Positions 42,691 to 54,000 of a DNA stretch of 64,000 nt are shown piece after piece. The position numbers and the translations under genes were made by a program. A model generated the notes under the pieces. That model was given only the letters and a program-made list of their open reading frames with translations, did not search any database and was not told the origin of the DNA. The stretch's first letter is position 1; every line of letters begins with the position of its first letter. Source of the DNA: Acidobacteriota bacterium (GTDB lineage: Bacteria > Acidobacteriota > Blastocatellia > RBC074); the NCBI GenBank assembly GCA_016710075.1, contig JADJLO010000021.1, positions 62,001 through 126,000 on the forward strand, written 5' to 3'.

Positions 42691-43490
42691 ATGCTGAAGA
42701 AATTCCTGTTGGTAATCTTTTCAGGGTTGTGGTGTGTCACGCTGGTTTTGGCTCAGCGCTCGGCGAATGCACAACAGGATGACCTGGCTGTATACAAGAG
42801 CAACAGTTGCGTCTCATGTCATTCACAACTGGCTGAACCCGTTCGGGTGAGCAATAAATACCTCGAATGGCAATTCTCCAAACACAGGGAGAAAGGCGTC
42901 AGTTGCGATAAATGTCACGGTGGAAACTCCACCGCCGCCGATAAACAGAAAGCCCACACCGGTGTTCAGAAGGCCTCTGTCAGAGAAAGCAGGCTATACG
43001 CTTTCAACCAGCCTGAGACCTGCAATACCTGTCATAAATCGATCGTTAACAGCTTTGTTCAGAGCGATCATTACAAGAAGCTCAGGGCCGTCGGACTCGG
43101 TCCAACCTGCAACACCTGCCATGCTCATATGGCAACCAAGGTTCTTTATTCGGCCAGCGAGGCTTCGGACCTCTGCGCTCAATGCCATAACGCCATAAAT
43201 TTCCTGCCTCCGCGACCGGAAATACCCGCTCAGGCAGAAGACGTCATTCTCGCTTTCCAGCGGGCAAATAACGTCATTAACTGGGCAAAATTGCTGATTG
43301 CCGAGGACGACGCCACGGTCTTAACTTTGACGCCGATGAGACTCAGTTGCGACAGTCCGAGGCTTTGCTGAGCGATGCAAAAATCGCCTGGCATTCATTC
43401 GAACTCAGGGATGTTCGCAAGAGAGCCGATGATGCCTACTTCGCGGCATCGAGGATCAAAGACAGCGTCAGAAAAAGAATCGCTCAGTAA
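42691..43490 (+). CDS. Exported multihaem c-type cytochrome, one frameshift
   Basis: About 266 residues when joined. A signal peptide (MLKKFLLVIFSGLWCVTLVLA) is followed by five CxxCH haem sites: SCVSCH, SCDKCH, TCNTCH twice, and LCAQCH. The first frame ends at 43371 with an unlike tail; the alternative frame from about 43310 reads FDADETQLRQSEALLSDAK and continues to a stop at 43488-43490. Probably a periplasmic electron-transfer protein of the NapC/NrfH/cytochrome c554 kind. No partner oxidoreductase is in the window. Confidence 0.82.
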
Positions 43491-43495
43491 ATCCT

Positions 43496-43529
43496 GTTCA
43501 GAGTTCACGCTTTGGCGTGAACTCTGAAC
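43496..43529. terminator. Perfect 15-bp hairpin between convergent genes
   Basis: GTTCAGAGTTCACGC and GCGTGAACTCTGAAC flank a 4-base loop (TTTG), 5 bases after the cytochrome stop and 6 before the TM2 stop. Related to the repeat at 25.1 kb, so it is both a probable bidirectional terminator and a repeat family member. Confidence 0.75.
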
Positions 43530-43535
43530 TTGTCG

Positions 43536-43748
43536 CTAATACGCCGGTATCAGATTTTTCCTGGCGTAACTGTATGCCGTCCATGCCGCTATCAGATGGC
43601 AGATCCACCCGAGCGTCCCTCCTGTCCCGATCCAAAACCCCGGTGTGATGATCAGCCAGAAAATACCCCGCCATATGCAACCGTTATAAATCTGTCCCAC
43701 GCCGGGAATGAAGAAACTTAATACTGCAGCCGTTCCTGGATTACTCAT
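43536..43748 (-). CDS. Small TM2-domain-like membrane protein
   Basis: 70 residues with two hydrophobic segments. AAVLSFFIPGVGQIYNG is typical of the TM2 family; a second segment is GFWIGTGGTLGWICHLIAAW. ATG at 43748 follows GGAGGG. Function of the family is poorly known. Confidence 0.8.
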   Translation of the reverse strand: MSNPGTAAVLSFFIPGVGQIYNGCIWRGIFWLIITPGFWIGTGGTLGWICHLIAAWTAYSYARKNLIPAY

Positions 43749-43838
43749 ATTTCCCTCCACGCCGGAAAATACGAAATACAGCACCCGGAAGATTCGTCAA
43801 TTTTTTGAAATTACTCAGCCCCGGATGAGGGCAGGCGG

Positions 43839-45002
43839 TTATTTTTCATTCAGCCTGGTGAAGATTGACCGGTAGAATTTCGAGAAATAGCGGTTACTCA
43901 ACAGCATCCTTTTTAACAGGTAGGTTCTCGATTTTTTTTGCATCTCCATTTCGTGGATATGCGCCCGCCAGCCGGAGATGAATTTTTTGATATCGGGTGA
44001 TATCTGTTGAATATAGGCAGCGGCTTGACGAAGCTCCGACTCGAAGCAGGCTGGGTCCGATTCTGAATAATCTTTGATGATCTCCTGATAGATTCTCAGG
44101 TAATGATCGATCACTTTCTCGCGTCCGGCTGTAGCCCGAATCATACCGCAGACTGCTGCCGAATCTGCAGCATTGTATTTGGCAATTTCGGCCGAGAGAT
44201 TTTCGGCTGTCAACTGATCACGAATGGCGCGGATGCCGAAATTGAGCCGGCGCAGCCTGTCAATGTTGTCTGTTGTAACCATCGGTCCCAGGCCGGCGAG
44301 ATCGCAGTTGATGACTGCGCAACCCACGGCCAGAGCCTCAAGCGCGGAGCGCCCTTTGGCGAAGACGAGATCGTAATTCCCGATGATATTTTCAGGATTG
44401 GAGGCAGGCTTACCGGCCCCCAGGCCGGCAATATCGAGAGCAATCCCGGCTTTTTCGCATGCCCGGCGGATTGTCGGAAAGACATTTCCCTCGTGAATAT
44501 TATTGCTGAAGATCAGGGCCCGCCCCGGTTTTGGCGGGAGCGGTTCGCGACGTTTGAACCGGTCGAGATCGACGAAATTCAACAATAATTCGACCTTCTC
44601 TTCCGGGATGTAGTTTTCGACAACCAGCCTGTCAAGGCAGGCTTCATCCACGGCGACATAGCGCCGGATGCGACTGAAATGCGGGGGCAGTTCTTCCCAC
44701 GGAAGCCATCCGTGGCACACATAAAGGGCAGGGGTTCGCGGGAATTGCAGCAGCGCCGTCATCGTCTCGAGATGGTGATGCCCGTGGATGATGTCCGGAG
44801 GCGATGTCAGCGTACTGAAATCGCTGATCACCGGAATCGAGAGTTTTCGAAGGTCTTCTGCGACATTACCCTGATGTTGGCTGTATGCCACAGGCGAGTG
44901 ACCGCGGTCGAGTAGTGCCGTCGCCAGATCGCGGACATAAAGTTCCGTCCCGGCTCGGTTCCCGAGCGTGTTATTTGTTATCAGAACTTTCAGGCCCGGC
45001 AC
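43839..45002 (-). CDS. GT4-like glycosyltransferase
   Basis: 387 residues. The N-terminal NNTLGNRAGTELYVRDLATAL and IIHGHHHLETM, and the donor-binding region with FAKGRSALEALAVGCAVI (the E-x7-E-like loop), match GT-B family-4 glycosyltransferases. GTG at 45002 with AGGT upstream. It starts 8 bases after the stop of the next gene upstream on the same strand, so they form a pair. Donor and acceptor sugars are unknown; a surface polysaccharide role is likely. Confidence 0.8.
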   Translation of the reverse strand: MPGLKVLITNNTLGNRAGTELYVRDLATALLDRGHSPVAYSQHQGNVAEDLRKLSIPVISDFSTLTSPPDIIHGHHHLETMTALLQFPRTPALYVCHGWLPWEELPPHFSRIRRYVAVDEACLDRLVVENYIPEEKVELLLNFVDLDRFKRREPLPPKPGRALIFSNNIHEGNVFPTIRRACEKAGIALDIAGLGAGKPASNPENIIGNYDLVFAKGRSALEALAVGCAVINCDLAGLGPMVTTDNIDRLRRLNFGIRAIRDQLTAENLSAEIAKYNAADSAAVCGMIRATAGREKVIDHYLRIYQEIIKDYSESDPACFESELRQAAAYIQQISPDIKKFISGWRAHIHEMEMQKKSRTYLLKRMLLSNRYFSKFYRSIFTRLNEK

Positions 45003-45010
45003 AATTTACC

Positions 45011-45929
45011 TCAGCCGATATGATGCCACAATGCATCTGCCAGCGGCATCATATGTTCCCTGTAGCGGATTACCTCATGGTACTTGCCTGCTGAGACCAG
45101 GTTTTCACCATAGATCTCATAAAATGCGGGATCGGAAGGCATGCCTGTACACCCTGCACGGTTATCTGCCGGACGCAGGATCTCTTCACGATAGGACTCA
45201 AGCTTCACTCCCTCGATCATCGACGTGACCTTGGTGTGGAGCTGAGGATACTTTTCAAGAATCGCCATATAACCCAGTCTGTCGCTCGCCTCGGCGGCCA
45301 GGGCGGGCTCTGCTTTGAACATCTCTCCGTGCAGCGCGGCGTTCCACATTGGCCGCAATCCTCGGATGATAATGCCGGGCTGCTTCGATTTTGTTATTCA
45401 ATGTCTCGTCATCGAGGCATAATCGGATGGCTCCTGATTTGAGTTCCTCCGGACATTCTGAAGGGCTTCCAACAACAATGAAGTCATAATTGGCTATTGA
45501 GCGGCCGGTCTTGCGCTTTGCCGCCTCAACGGCGGCGCCTATCATCAGCCTGCATGTCTCGTGTGAAACGTTGACTCCTTCGACGGCGTCACCAGCTATG
45601 TAATCGATCTCCTCGCTTATCAGCGCTTCCGCCAGTTCATCAGTCAGATCGATGAACAGCCCGTAGTCGCGTCTGAGAATTGATGCATAAACATCGAGAT
45701 CGCTCAGCCTGCCATAGATTCCGCCGCGCTCGATGCCGGCCTTGTCAAGCAGTCTGGTAGTCCAGTCAATCCTTGGTTCACCCGATCTGCCCGACCCGTC
45801 AGTCAGAATAAAAGTCAGCGGGCGCGCTTCATTCATCCACCCATATACCAGCAACTCGTGACTCGGATGTCCGATGAACATCGCGGCGCGTTTGTCTTTT
45901 AATAAATTTGTCATATCCGGTGTATTCAT
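45011..45929 (-). CDS. Conserved hypothetical protein paired with a glycosyltransferase, one frameshift
   Basis: About 306 residues when joined near 45370. MFIGHPSHELLVYGWM, FILTDGSGRSGEPRI and IDYIAGDAVEGVNVSHETCR are striking conserved-looking stretches. The fold vaguely recalls LmbE/PIG-L deacetylases (GHPSHE for a metal-binding site), but the rest does not clearly fit. No signal peptide or membrane helix. Adjacent to a GT4-like gene in the same direction. I do not assign a function. Confidence 0.6.
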
Positions 45930-46090
45930 AAATTTAAGATATTGGTTTTTTGAGATGCGTATTCTAGAACAGGAAATTCACCACCAAAAACACAAAAGTA
46001 CAAAAAACACAAAAAGAAACAAAGTAAAAATTGTATCTCTTTTCGGCTGATGCCGCGGGTTGATATGTCATGTTGTTCAATACAATCATC
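45930..46090. other. A-rich intergenic stretch without a supported gene
   Basis: Contains an A-rich run of near-9-base units such as ACACAAAAG and ACAAAAAAC at about 45981-46020, possibly a decayed relative of the 9-bp repeats. An open frame on the minus strand (45926-46237) is repeat-derived. Confidence 0.5.
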
Positions 46091-46328
46091 TGATACTGTT
46101 GGCGAATTGAATTGATAGCCTGTTTCCCCTGTTTTATTGATATTTTGGAATGGTCGAAAAACGAGCGGGAGCGCAGGCGGGACGCCTTGCGTCAATTCGA
46201 TTAACGCAAATCTGATATGAACGTGCAGATATTTCAATACAAGCAGGCGGGACGCCTGCGTACCCGCTCGTATTTTGATTCTGTAATTTCTGACAAGCTA
46301 CCAAGGGATGAATTCGCCAACAGTATCA
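46091..46328. repeat. 238-bp element with perfect 18-bp terminal inverted repeats
   Basis: TGATACTGTTGGCGAATT at 46091-46108 is repeated as its exact reverse complement at 46311-46328. Inside, ACGAGCGGG-N3-GCAGGCG near 46161-46179 is mirrored near 46253-46271, so the element is nested palindromes. It encodes nothing recognisable. A single copy of the terminus (one mismatch) occurs at 50810-50827. The size and structure resemble a MITE. Confidence 0.7.
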
Positions 46329-46447
46329 GTAACTTCAGTTCTTTCCGCGAATTTCTCACAGATTGCTGAAAATTTTGCTATCATTCGCCGCCATAAGACG
46401 ATGTTGTGGCCAGAACAAATCGACAAACCGATGCGCGAGGAGAACCT

Positions 46448-48651
46448 ATGGATGATAAAAAAGTCCCCGACAGGGATACAAAACCGGTAGCTCCATTGGG
46501 CACGCAGGCGGATCTGGTGCTTCCGCTCAAAGAGAGTACGTACAATGGAGTGCTGCTCAAGGGGCGCTATCTGATCGAAGGGGAGCTGGGGCGTGGAGGA
46601 ATCGGCGTTGTTTATCTGGCGCGCGACACTCAGTTGCTCAAGAGACGGGTCGTGATCAAGGTTCTGCTGCAGGGAGAGGAAGGCTCGGTTCACACTGAGT
46701 GGTTCAAGAAGAAGTTTGATCAGGAGATCGAAGCGCTGGTGCGGCTCGATCATCCGAGCATCGTCGGAGTCCTCGATGCCGGAGACATGCCTGACGGCAA
46801 GCCGTTTTTTGTCATGCAGTATGTCGAGGGGGCGACGCTCAGAAGTCTGATGACCGGTGAACCGATCGACTTTCCGCGAGTTGCCTCGCTCGTGCGGCAG
46901 ATCGGCGGCGCCCTGAGCGCCGCTCACGACAAAGGCATCATTCACCGCGACCTGAAACCGGAAAACATCATGGTGCAGACCATGAGAGATGGTGAAGAGA
47001 TCATCAAGCTGATCGATTTCGGGATAGCGACGGTCAAGGATTCTCAGTATGCGACCGAAACTGCTATGAACTGCTGACCGGCAAAATGCCATTTTCGACC
47101 TTTATCCCGGTTCAATTGCACGACGAACAACGAAGGGGTGTCCAGACAAGGCCATCTCAATTGCTTGCCACCATTCCGCAGGCTGCGGAGGCGGCGATTC
47201 TCAAGGCTCTCTCATTCGACCCTCATTCTCGACACTCGCGGGCTAAAGAGTTCGGGGACGAGTTGGCCTCGGCGCTCACCGTGCCTCTTGACTCGCCGTC
47301 GATCAAACCCGGCGAAGCCACGACTTCACTGACTCCCGAAATCGCTCATGTCCTGTTTATGGATCTTGTCGGATATTCAAAACTGCCGATGGATCAGCAG
47401 CCGGCGCTGCAGCGTGAATTGCGCGAGATCGTCCGCCAGACGGCCGAGTACCGGCGCGTCCAGCAGAGCCATGAAATTATCAGTCTTCCTACAGGGGATG
47501 GCATGGCGCTTGTCTTTTTTCGCGACCCGGTGGCGCCCGTGCAATGTGCCGTCGATATCGCTCGCGCCATCAAAGACCACCCCGATATCAAGCTCCGGAT
47601 TGGAGTTCACAGCGGTCCCGTCTATCGCGTCGCTGACATCAATACGAACCGTAATGTCGCCGGCGGCGGGATCAACCTCGCGCAGCGGGTCATGGATTGC
47701 GGCGACACCGGACACATCCTTGTCTCGAATATCGTCGCTGAAACTCTCTCAGCTTTCGGTCAATGGAATAACTGGCTGCACGATCTCGGAAAACATGAGG
47801 TCAAGCACGGAGCCATTATCCACGTCTTCAACTTGTATAACGAAGACATCGGCAACCCTCAGATCCCCGAGAAAATGCGTGTCGTCGCCGAAACGACCGT
47901 CTCGACGAACGATTTGCCCGTCGAAGAGCCCATCCTGCCGCAAAAGGCTTCATCCGGGTTACTCAAACCGGTTGTGGCGGCTGTGGTTGTCATGGCGCTC
48001 ATTGCAGCTTTCTTCATCGGCCAATCGCTTTTGAAAACAGGGCAGCCGGAAACGAACGGGAAGCCGGCGTCGCCGGCGGCCGCGGCTTCACAAAGACATC
48101 TCAATTATTCGATCAGAGTCCGGCTCAACCCGAAAAAGAATCCGAATCAAAGCCCGATTCAACTGGCAGGCGAGATCATCTTCTCAGCCGGTGACGAGCT
48201 CTGCTTCAATATCAACAGCCCGCAGGACGGGTATCTCTACATCGTCAATGAAGGGCCTGCGCCCAAAAACGGCCTCCCGAGATACAACCTGCTATTCCCA
48301 AATTCGGAAACGGCCGGCATGGATGCTCCATCGCTACAGGCCAACAAGTTGCTCTTCATACCATCACAGAATCCGCCCTGGTTTCCGGTCGACAATGAAC
48401 AAGGGACAGAGAAACTCTGGCTCGTCTGGTCTGAGCGCGCAGTCAAAGAGATGGAAACCGTCAGGAAATGGCTCAATCAAAAGGATGGCGGTGAAATCAA
48501 GGATGCCGGTGAAGCCGCCATGCTGCAGCAGTTTCTCACTACTCATTATTCTGCCTCGCCTGCGATTGCCGAAAAAGGCGAGTTTCAGACCAGCCTTCGC
48601 GGCGGCAAGGATGGCCTTATGATCTTTCCCGTCAAGCTCGAGCATCGATGA
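46448..48651 (+). CDS. Ser/Thr protein kinase - class III cyclase - DUF4384 fusion, internal deletion in kinase
   Basis: Kinase part: glycine loop LGRGGIGVVYLA, invariant Lys in VVIKVLL, catalytic HRDLKPENIM and DFGIA. After ATETAM the frame ends; the protein resumes in another frame at CYELLTGKMPF, so the activation segment (APE region) and roughly 40 residues are missing. Cyclase part (about 47340-47720): FMDLVGYSKL and LPTGDGMALVFF carry the two metal Asp residues, and HPDIKLRIGVHSGP follows. One membrane helix (VVAAVVVMALIAAFFIG), then a periplasmic DUF4384-like domain (INSPQDGYLYIVNEGP). ATG 46448 with GAGGAG 6 bases upstream. Probably a membrane receptor that couples phosphorylation to a cyclic nucleotide. 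Confidence 0.78.
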
Positions 48652-48984
48652 CGATTAACTCTCAACAATCCTTTGTTAAGTTGTAGCAGCGCTTTTGGGG
48701 CTTGGGTCCGGGGGGGGGGGGGAGATTTTCTCAATTTGAAGCGGCGACAGCGTCGCCTGTTTTCAATGATCCACGTATCATCGGTGCTTTAAATTTTCCC
48801 AACGGGCTCCAATCATTATCTTGTTGCTTCATTGAGAGGAAATCGCTAAACTCTGCGGCAAATCGGTTTTGTCCTGGACAGGGCTATTCAGGGCGAGACA
48901 TATGAATGGAGCTATTTAAAATGACGAGTGCGAACCAATACCTCACAGTGCTGACCGGATCAGTTTTTCAGAGTTCTATCTGTC
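48652..48984. other. Intergenic region with G run and hairpin
   Basis: A run of 13 G at 48710-48722 is out of keeping with the flanks and may be the same artefact type as the block at 19 kb. GGCGAC-AGC-GTCGCC at 48743-48757 followed by TGTTTT could be a terminator for the kinase gene. No supported coding region. Confidence 0.5.
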
Positions 48985-50808
48985 ATGTCGTTATTGCTGA
49001 TCCTTGCGGTCTGCGGTTATTCCGCTGATCCGGGGATGAGTGCTATCGAGATGACTAAGAGCGCGGCTTCAACGGTCATTGCGGGAAACACACTCAGCTA
49101 TTCGATCCAGCTTACAGCCGTCAATATCCTGCCCAATGTTTCACTGAGTGACCCTTTGCCGACGGGCACTACTTTTGTGTCGATTATGGTATCGCCTGGC
49201 CCCGGTACCATCGGAACATGGAACTGTGATACGCCGGCTGTCGGCAGTTCAGGCACAGTCACCTGCACCAAATCCCAGATGGCCAATGCCGAAACAGTTA
49301 CTTTCGTCATAGTTGTCAGGGTTTGTCCGGAAGTGGCTTGTGATACCGTGCTTAATAACGCAGCGACGGCGACAGCAGGTGGTATAGGCCCAGACCAGCT
49401 TGTTGTTGTTCGAAATGCCCAAACGACAGTAAAGACCCAGGCGGATCTGGCCATTTCAAGCAGTGTTTCTCCATCACCGGTCAATGCAGGAAATAACGTG
49501 GTATATACGTTGACGGTGAGTAATAATGGCCCGTCGAACAGTGCAGCTACTGTCGTCACGGACACGCTTCCGCCGGGATTCATAGTCGTCAGCGCGGCAT
49601 CGACACTGGGAAGCTGCAGCGGAGTTGGGACAGGGACGGTTAACTGTAACCTCGGCATACTCGGTGCAGCCAATCAGTGTGCTACAGCGGTTCCTGCTTC
49701 AGCGACAATTACCATTGTTGCCCACGTGCCGGCCGTGACACCTCCGGGGATTTTTGGGAACCAGGCAGCGGTCGCGGGGGGCAATTGCCTGCCGGATCCT
49801 ACGGCGCCAAACAATACCTCGAATATTAACTTGACCGTCGTGCAGGTTCTTGCGGGTCCGGGCGGATATTATCCTGCATCATCCGAAAGCAGCACCATCA
49901 AAGCGGGATCGATTCTTTTTTACGGCTTTTATACTTCGAATCCGGGCGATTTGAACAGCAACAATACTCGAATCAATATTACCAACACCAATCCGACACG
50001 TGGAATCGCCGTGCATTTATTCTTTGTTGACGGTTCGACCTGTTCTGTTGCCGACTATTTCCTGTGCCTGACGGCGAGTCAGACTCACAGTTTTCTGTTG
50101 TCTGATATTGATCCGGGAACCACCGGATATATCATGGCAGTTGCTGTCGATGGGCCGGCCGGGTTCGGCGAAGGGCACAATACCGGATGCCCTATCAGTT
50201 TCAATTATCTGATAGGATCGGCCAATCTCAAGCTGGCCATGTCACCAAGGAGGCAGACTGATCTGGAGGCGGAATCTGTTGCGGCAGAATTTGGCAGCCC
50301 GCTGCCTGGATGCGATCCGAACAAGTCCAGCACGGTTCTTCCATTCAACGGGACGCCAAATGGTTACAATCGCCTGGGTCGTGTTCTTGCTGTCAGTAAT
50401 ATTCCGAGTCGTGCCGACGGCAACGACACTCTGCTGGTTGTCTCGCGCATCGGCGGCGATATGATGACCGGAGCCGCTCCAATCGGTACTATCTTCGGTC
50501 TTCTCTACGACGATGTCGAATCTTCATACAGTTTCAACCTGACGTCCAATGCCTGTCAGGTCAAGGGCATACTTTCAAACAACTTCCCAAGAACCGCGCC
50601 GCGCCTCGAACAAGTGATTCCTGCCGGTCGCAGCGGGTGGATGAAATTCTGGGGAGCGAGTGACATCGGAATCATCGGCGCCGTGATCAATCGCAACGAT
50701 AATATTCTGCAGTCTCCAAACGCGTTTGAAGGCGGTCATATGCTGCATAAACTGACTTTGACCAATACAGTCACAATCACAATCCCTGTATTCCCTCCAA
50801 CCTGTTAA
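48985..50808 (+). CDS. Secreted surface protein with DUF11 repeats
   Basis: 607 residues. N-terminal hydrophobic MSLLLILAVCGYS may be a short signal peptide. Two DUF11 (isopeptide-type beta-sandwich) repeats: SAASTVIAGNTLSYSIQL and SPSPVNAGNNVVYTLTV, each followed by LPTGTTF/LPPGFIV. From about residue 290 an unrelated, Gly/Ser/Asn-rich region (GGYYPASSESSTIKAGS and further) has no recognised family. No sorting signal is seen. Probably exported and cell-surface or extracellular. The true start may be further upstream: TGA at 48952 is the nearest in-frame stop. Confidence 0.75.
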   Translation: MSLLLILAVCGYSADPGMSAIEMTKSAASTVIAGNTLSYSIQLTAVNILPNVSLSDPLPTGTTFVSIMVSPGPGTIGTWNCDTPAVGSSGTVTCTKSQMANAETVTFVIVVRVCPEVACDTVLNNAATATAGGIGPDQLVVVRNAQTTVKTQADLAISSSVSPSPVNAGNNVVYTLTVSNNGPSNSAATVVTDTLPPGFIVVSAASTLGSCSGVGTGTVNCNLGILGAANQCATAVPASATITIVAHVPAVTPPGIFGNQAAVAGGNCLPDPTAPNNTSNINLTVVQVLAGPGGYYPASSESSTIKAGSILFYGFYTSNPGDLNSNNTRINITNTNPTRGIAVHLFFVDGSTCSVADYFLCLTASQTHSFLLSDIDPGTTGYIMAVAVDGPAGFGEGHNTGCPISFNYLIGSANLKLAMSPRRQTDLEAESVAAEFGSPLPGCDPNKSSTVLPFNGTPNGYNRLGRVLAVSNIPSRADGNDTLLVVSRIGGDMMTGAAPIGTIFGLLYDDVESSYSFNLTSNACQVKGILSNNFPRTAPRLEQVIPAGRSGWMKFWGASDIGIIGAVINRNDNILQSPNAFEGGHMLHKLTLTNTVTITIPVFPPTC

Positions 50809-50809
50809 T

Positions 50810-50945
50810 TGATACTATTGGCGAATTCGGCTTCGGTTCGTAAGGACCGAAGGCCCTATCAGAAAATAGCCCGGGGTGAGCGCGTAGCGCGAGCCCCTGG
50901 TTGACTATAAAAAATCAGACCCGCCCTGAAAGGGTGGCATCTGCC
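50810..50945. repeat. Intergenic repeats: copy of the 18-bp terminus and GC-rich hairpins
   Basis: TGATACTATTGGCGAATT at 50810-50827 starts 1 base after the stop codon. CGGGGTGAGCGCGTAGCGCG and CCCTGAAAGGG near 50880-50940 are short palindromic units. No gene in 50809-51051. Confidence 0.6.
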
Positions 50946-51051
50946 TCGTTTTTGTCGGTCTCTTTTGACTAATGTGACGCATTTGGAACCTGAATATTTG
51001 ATTTTCCTTGCGTTTAACATGAGTTGTTAAATTACCTGCCAGGAGGTTTCA

Positions 51052-54000
51052 ATGCTCCGCTTTCTCGGCCTGCCGTTGATATTCATCTTTTTTATTTTCA
51101 TGCAACCGGAGATTCGCTCGCTCGAGACTGGTAAGCCGGTCGAGAGGGAACTGGCGGGCGGACAGACCCACCAGTATCGACTGAATGCATCTCAGGGGCA
51201 GTTCATCCATGTCACGATCGATCAGCGCGGAGTCGATCTGAGGTCGACTCTGGCAGGGCCTGACGGCAAGACGATTTTTGAGTTGGATCTGACAGGCAAG
51301 GGAAGCAGGGAGTCTCTGGTTTGGATCGCGGATCAGGCCGGAGAGTACAGGTTATCGATTACGACATCCGAGAAGAATGCTCCTCGCGGGGCTTACAGCA
51401 TAACTCTGGCAGCTCTGCGCGTGCCGAACGAACAGGATCGGGCACGATTTCTCGCTCAAAATGAATACATCGCCGCCGCCGATCTGGCCGAAGCGAAAGA
51501 GAAAGAATCGAAACAGAAAGCAGTTGAGGGATTTCAGAAAGCCGCAGAGATCTGGTCAGGCCTGAACGAATCCGGGATGGCCGCCATGACGCTGATGCTT
51601 GCAGGAGATGTCGGCAACGGCCTGAGAAACTACGATCAGTCGATCGATTTATACACGCGAGCATTGAATCTTTACAAGTCGTTGGGAGATCGCACGGGAG
51701 AATCGGATGCACTGAGAGCTGCGGGTCAGTCTTATTCAAGCTCAGGCCGGAAGGAAAAGGCTGTTACATATCTGGAGCAGGCACTCTCGATTCGTCGAGC
51801 GCTCGATGATCGTGAAGGCCAGGGAGATGTGCTCAACGATCTGGGTGTGATCTATTTCGAGCTTGGAGACAAGCGCCGCGCGCGATCCATTTATGAACAG
51901 GCGCTCGATTTACGAAAGGACCAGCGTGGAAGGGTAACGACGATGGCCAATCTGGGCCGCGTTTACCGCGACCTTGGTGAATCGCGCAAGGCCATCAAGA
52001 TTCAACAGGATGTACTTTCCTTGCGCCGCACGTTGAAAGACCGCGCCGGAGAAGCGCGCGCGCTGACCGACCTCGGAAACGCCTATGCCGACACTGGAGA
52101 CGTGCAGAAAGCGCTGGACTCTCTGTCGCGCGCTTTGACCATACAAAAAGCTCCGTCGACCTATGCAATTTCGGGCAGGCTCTATTACCTGATTGGCGCG
52201 CACGACGAAGCGCTCAAAAATCTCGATGAAGCGATGCGGCTGGCGCGCAGTGCCGGTAACCGCACGGTCGAACTGGATGCGCTCAACACCGCCTCTCTGG
52301 TCTACTGGTCGATCCCGGATTACAAACGCGCAATCGAGATGCTGGATACGGCCCTGCCGATCGCCCGCCAACTCAAAGCGAGGTCTTTTGAAGCCGCTTT
52401 AATGAACAATTACGGGCGCGTCTATTCGTCTATGGGAGATCAACGCAAGGCTCTGGAATATTACTCCCTTGCGCTTCCTATTCTGGCCGAAGTGAGCAAC
52501 AAAGCCGGCCAGGCTGCGGCGCTCAATAATTCGGGCTTCGCATGGGAATCGCTGGGCGATAAAACCAAGGGCCTCGATTTTCACCGGCGCGCACTGAAAC
52601 TCAGTGAGGCCATACACGATCAGCGACGTGAAGCGAGGGCGCATTTTGGTATTGCCCGAATCGAGAGCGGCAATAACCGGCTGAAAGACGCCCGCAGGGA
52701 AATCGAAAAGAGCATCAACATAGTCGAATCGTTCCGCTCGAAACTCCTCAGCCCGGATTTGCGTGCCGATTATCGCGCCTCGGTGCAGCAATATTTCGAT
52801 CTCTATATCGACATCCTCATGCGAATGGGCAAACGACAGCCCCGGAGCGGTCTCATCGCGGAAGCTCTCAGGGCCGGCGAACGGGCGCGCGCGCGCAGCA
52901 TGGTTGAGTTGCTCACTGAAGCTTCCGCCGATATCCGTCAGGGAGTCGATACGACACTCGTCGAACGCGAATCAGATTTGCAGGACCGGGTCAACAACAG
53001 GTTGCTTGAACAGCTTCAGACTGCCGGCGACAAGGATACGGCTGCGCAGTTTGCCGCGCTTTCAAAAGAGATCGAACAATTGACCGCTGATCTGCGCGAT
53101 GTGAAAACCGAGATCCGCCGTAAAAGCCCGCGTTACGCTGCGCTGATGCAGCCTCAGACGATATCGGTAGTTGAGATGCAGCGCAGCCTGCTCGATGCCG
53201 GAAGCATGCTGCTTGAATACTGGCTCGGTGAAGAGCGTAGCTATCTTTGGGTCGTCACAAAAAGCTCACTGCGCAGTTATACACTGCCCGCACGAGGTAA
53301 AATCGAGCCCCTGGCCCGGCGTTTTTATGAACAGGCAACAGCCCGAAACCAGTCAAAACCGAACGAGTCGAATCAGAAGAAACAGGACAGGATTACCAAT
53401 GCCGATAATGATGCCGCTCAAGCAGCAGCGGAACTGAGCCACATTCTGCTCGATCCGATCGGCAAGGGGTTGGGCGGCAAACGACTGATCGTCATTGCTG
53501 ACGGCGCGCTTCAATACATTCCCTTCGCCGCTCTGCCCGAACCCGGCAGCTCCGGCAAGCCTTTGATCGTTCGGCACGAGACCGTCAATCTGCCGTCCGC
53601 TTCCACGCTCTCGATCCTGAGACGCGAGATGAGCCGCAGACCTCGGGCCGAAAAGACTGTGGCCGTCCTTGCCGATCCCGTATTTGAAGCAGATGACGAA
53701 CGTGTCAAACAGGCCCCCGGCAAGCCCGATACAAAAGACAAAAAGATGCGGAGAAACAGGCTTCCGGCAATGACCCATCACGAGTTTTGCTGGTGAAGTC
53801 ATTGAAAGATACCGGCGCTGCCCAGTCGGAATTTCGTATTCCCCGGCTCCCCAACACACGGCGTGAGGCCGAAGCCATTCTCGCTCTGACATCAGCCGAT
53901 GCGCGTCGCACGGATTTTGACTTCTCGGCCAGCAGGGCCGCCGCAATGAGCGACGAACTCGGCCGGTACCGCATCATTCATATCGCCAGCCACGGATTTT

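Noticed and set aside
45926..46237. 103-residue open frame on the minus strand
   Set aside because: It spans repeat arms and an A-rich tract and has no family-like features.
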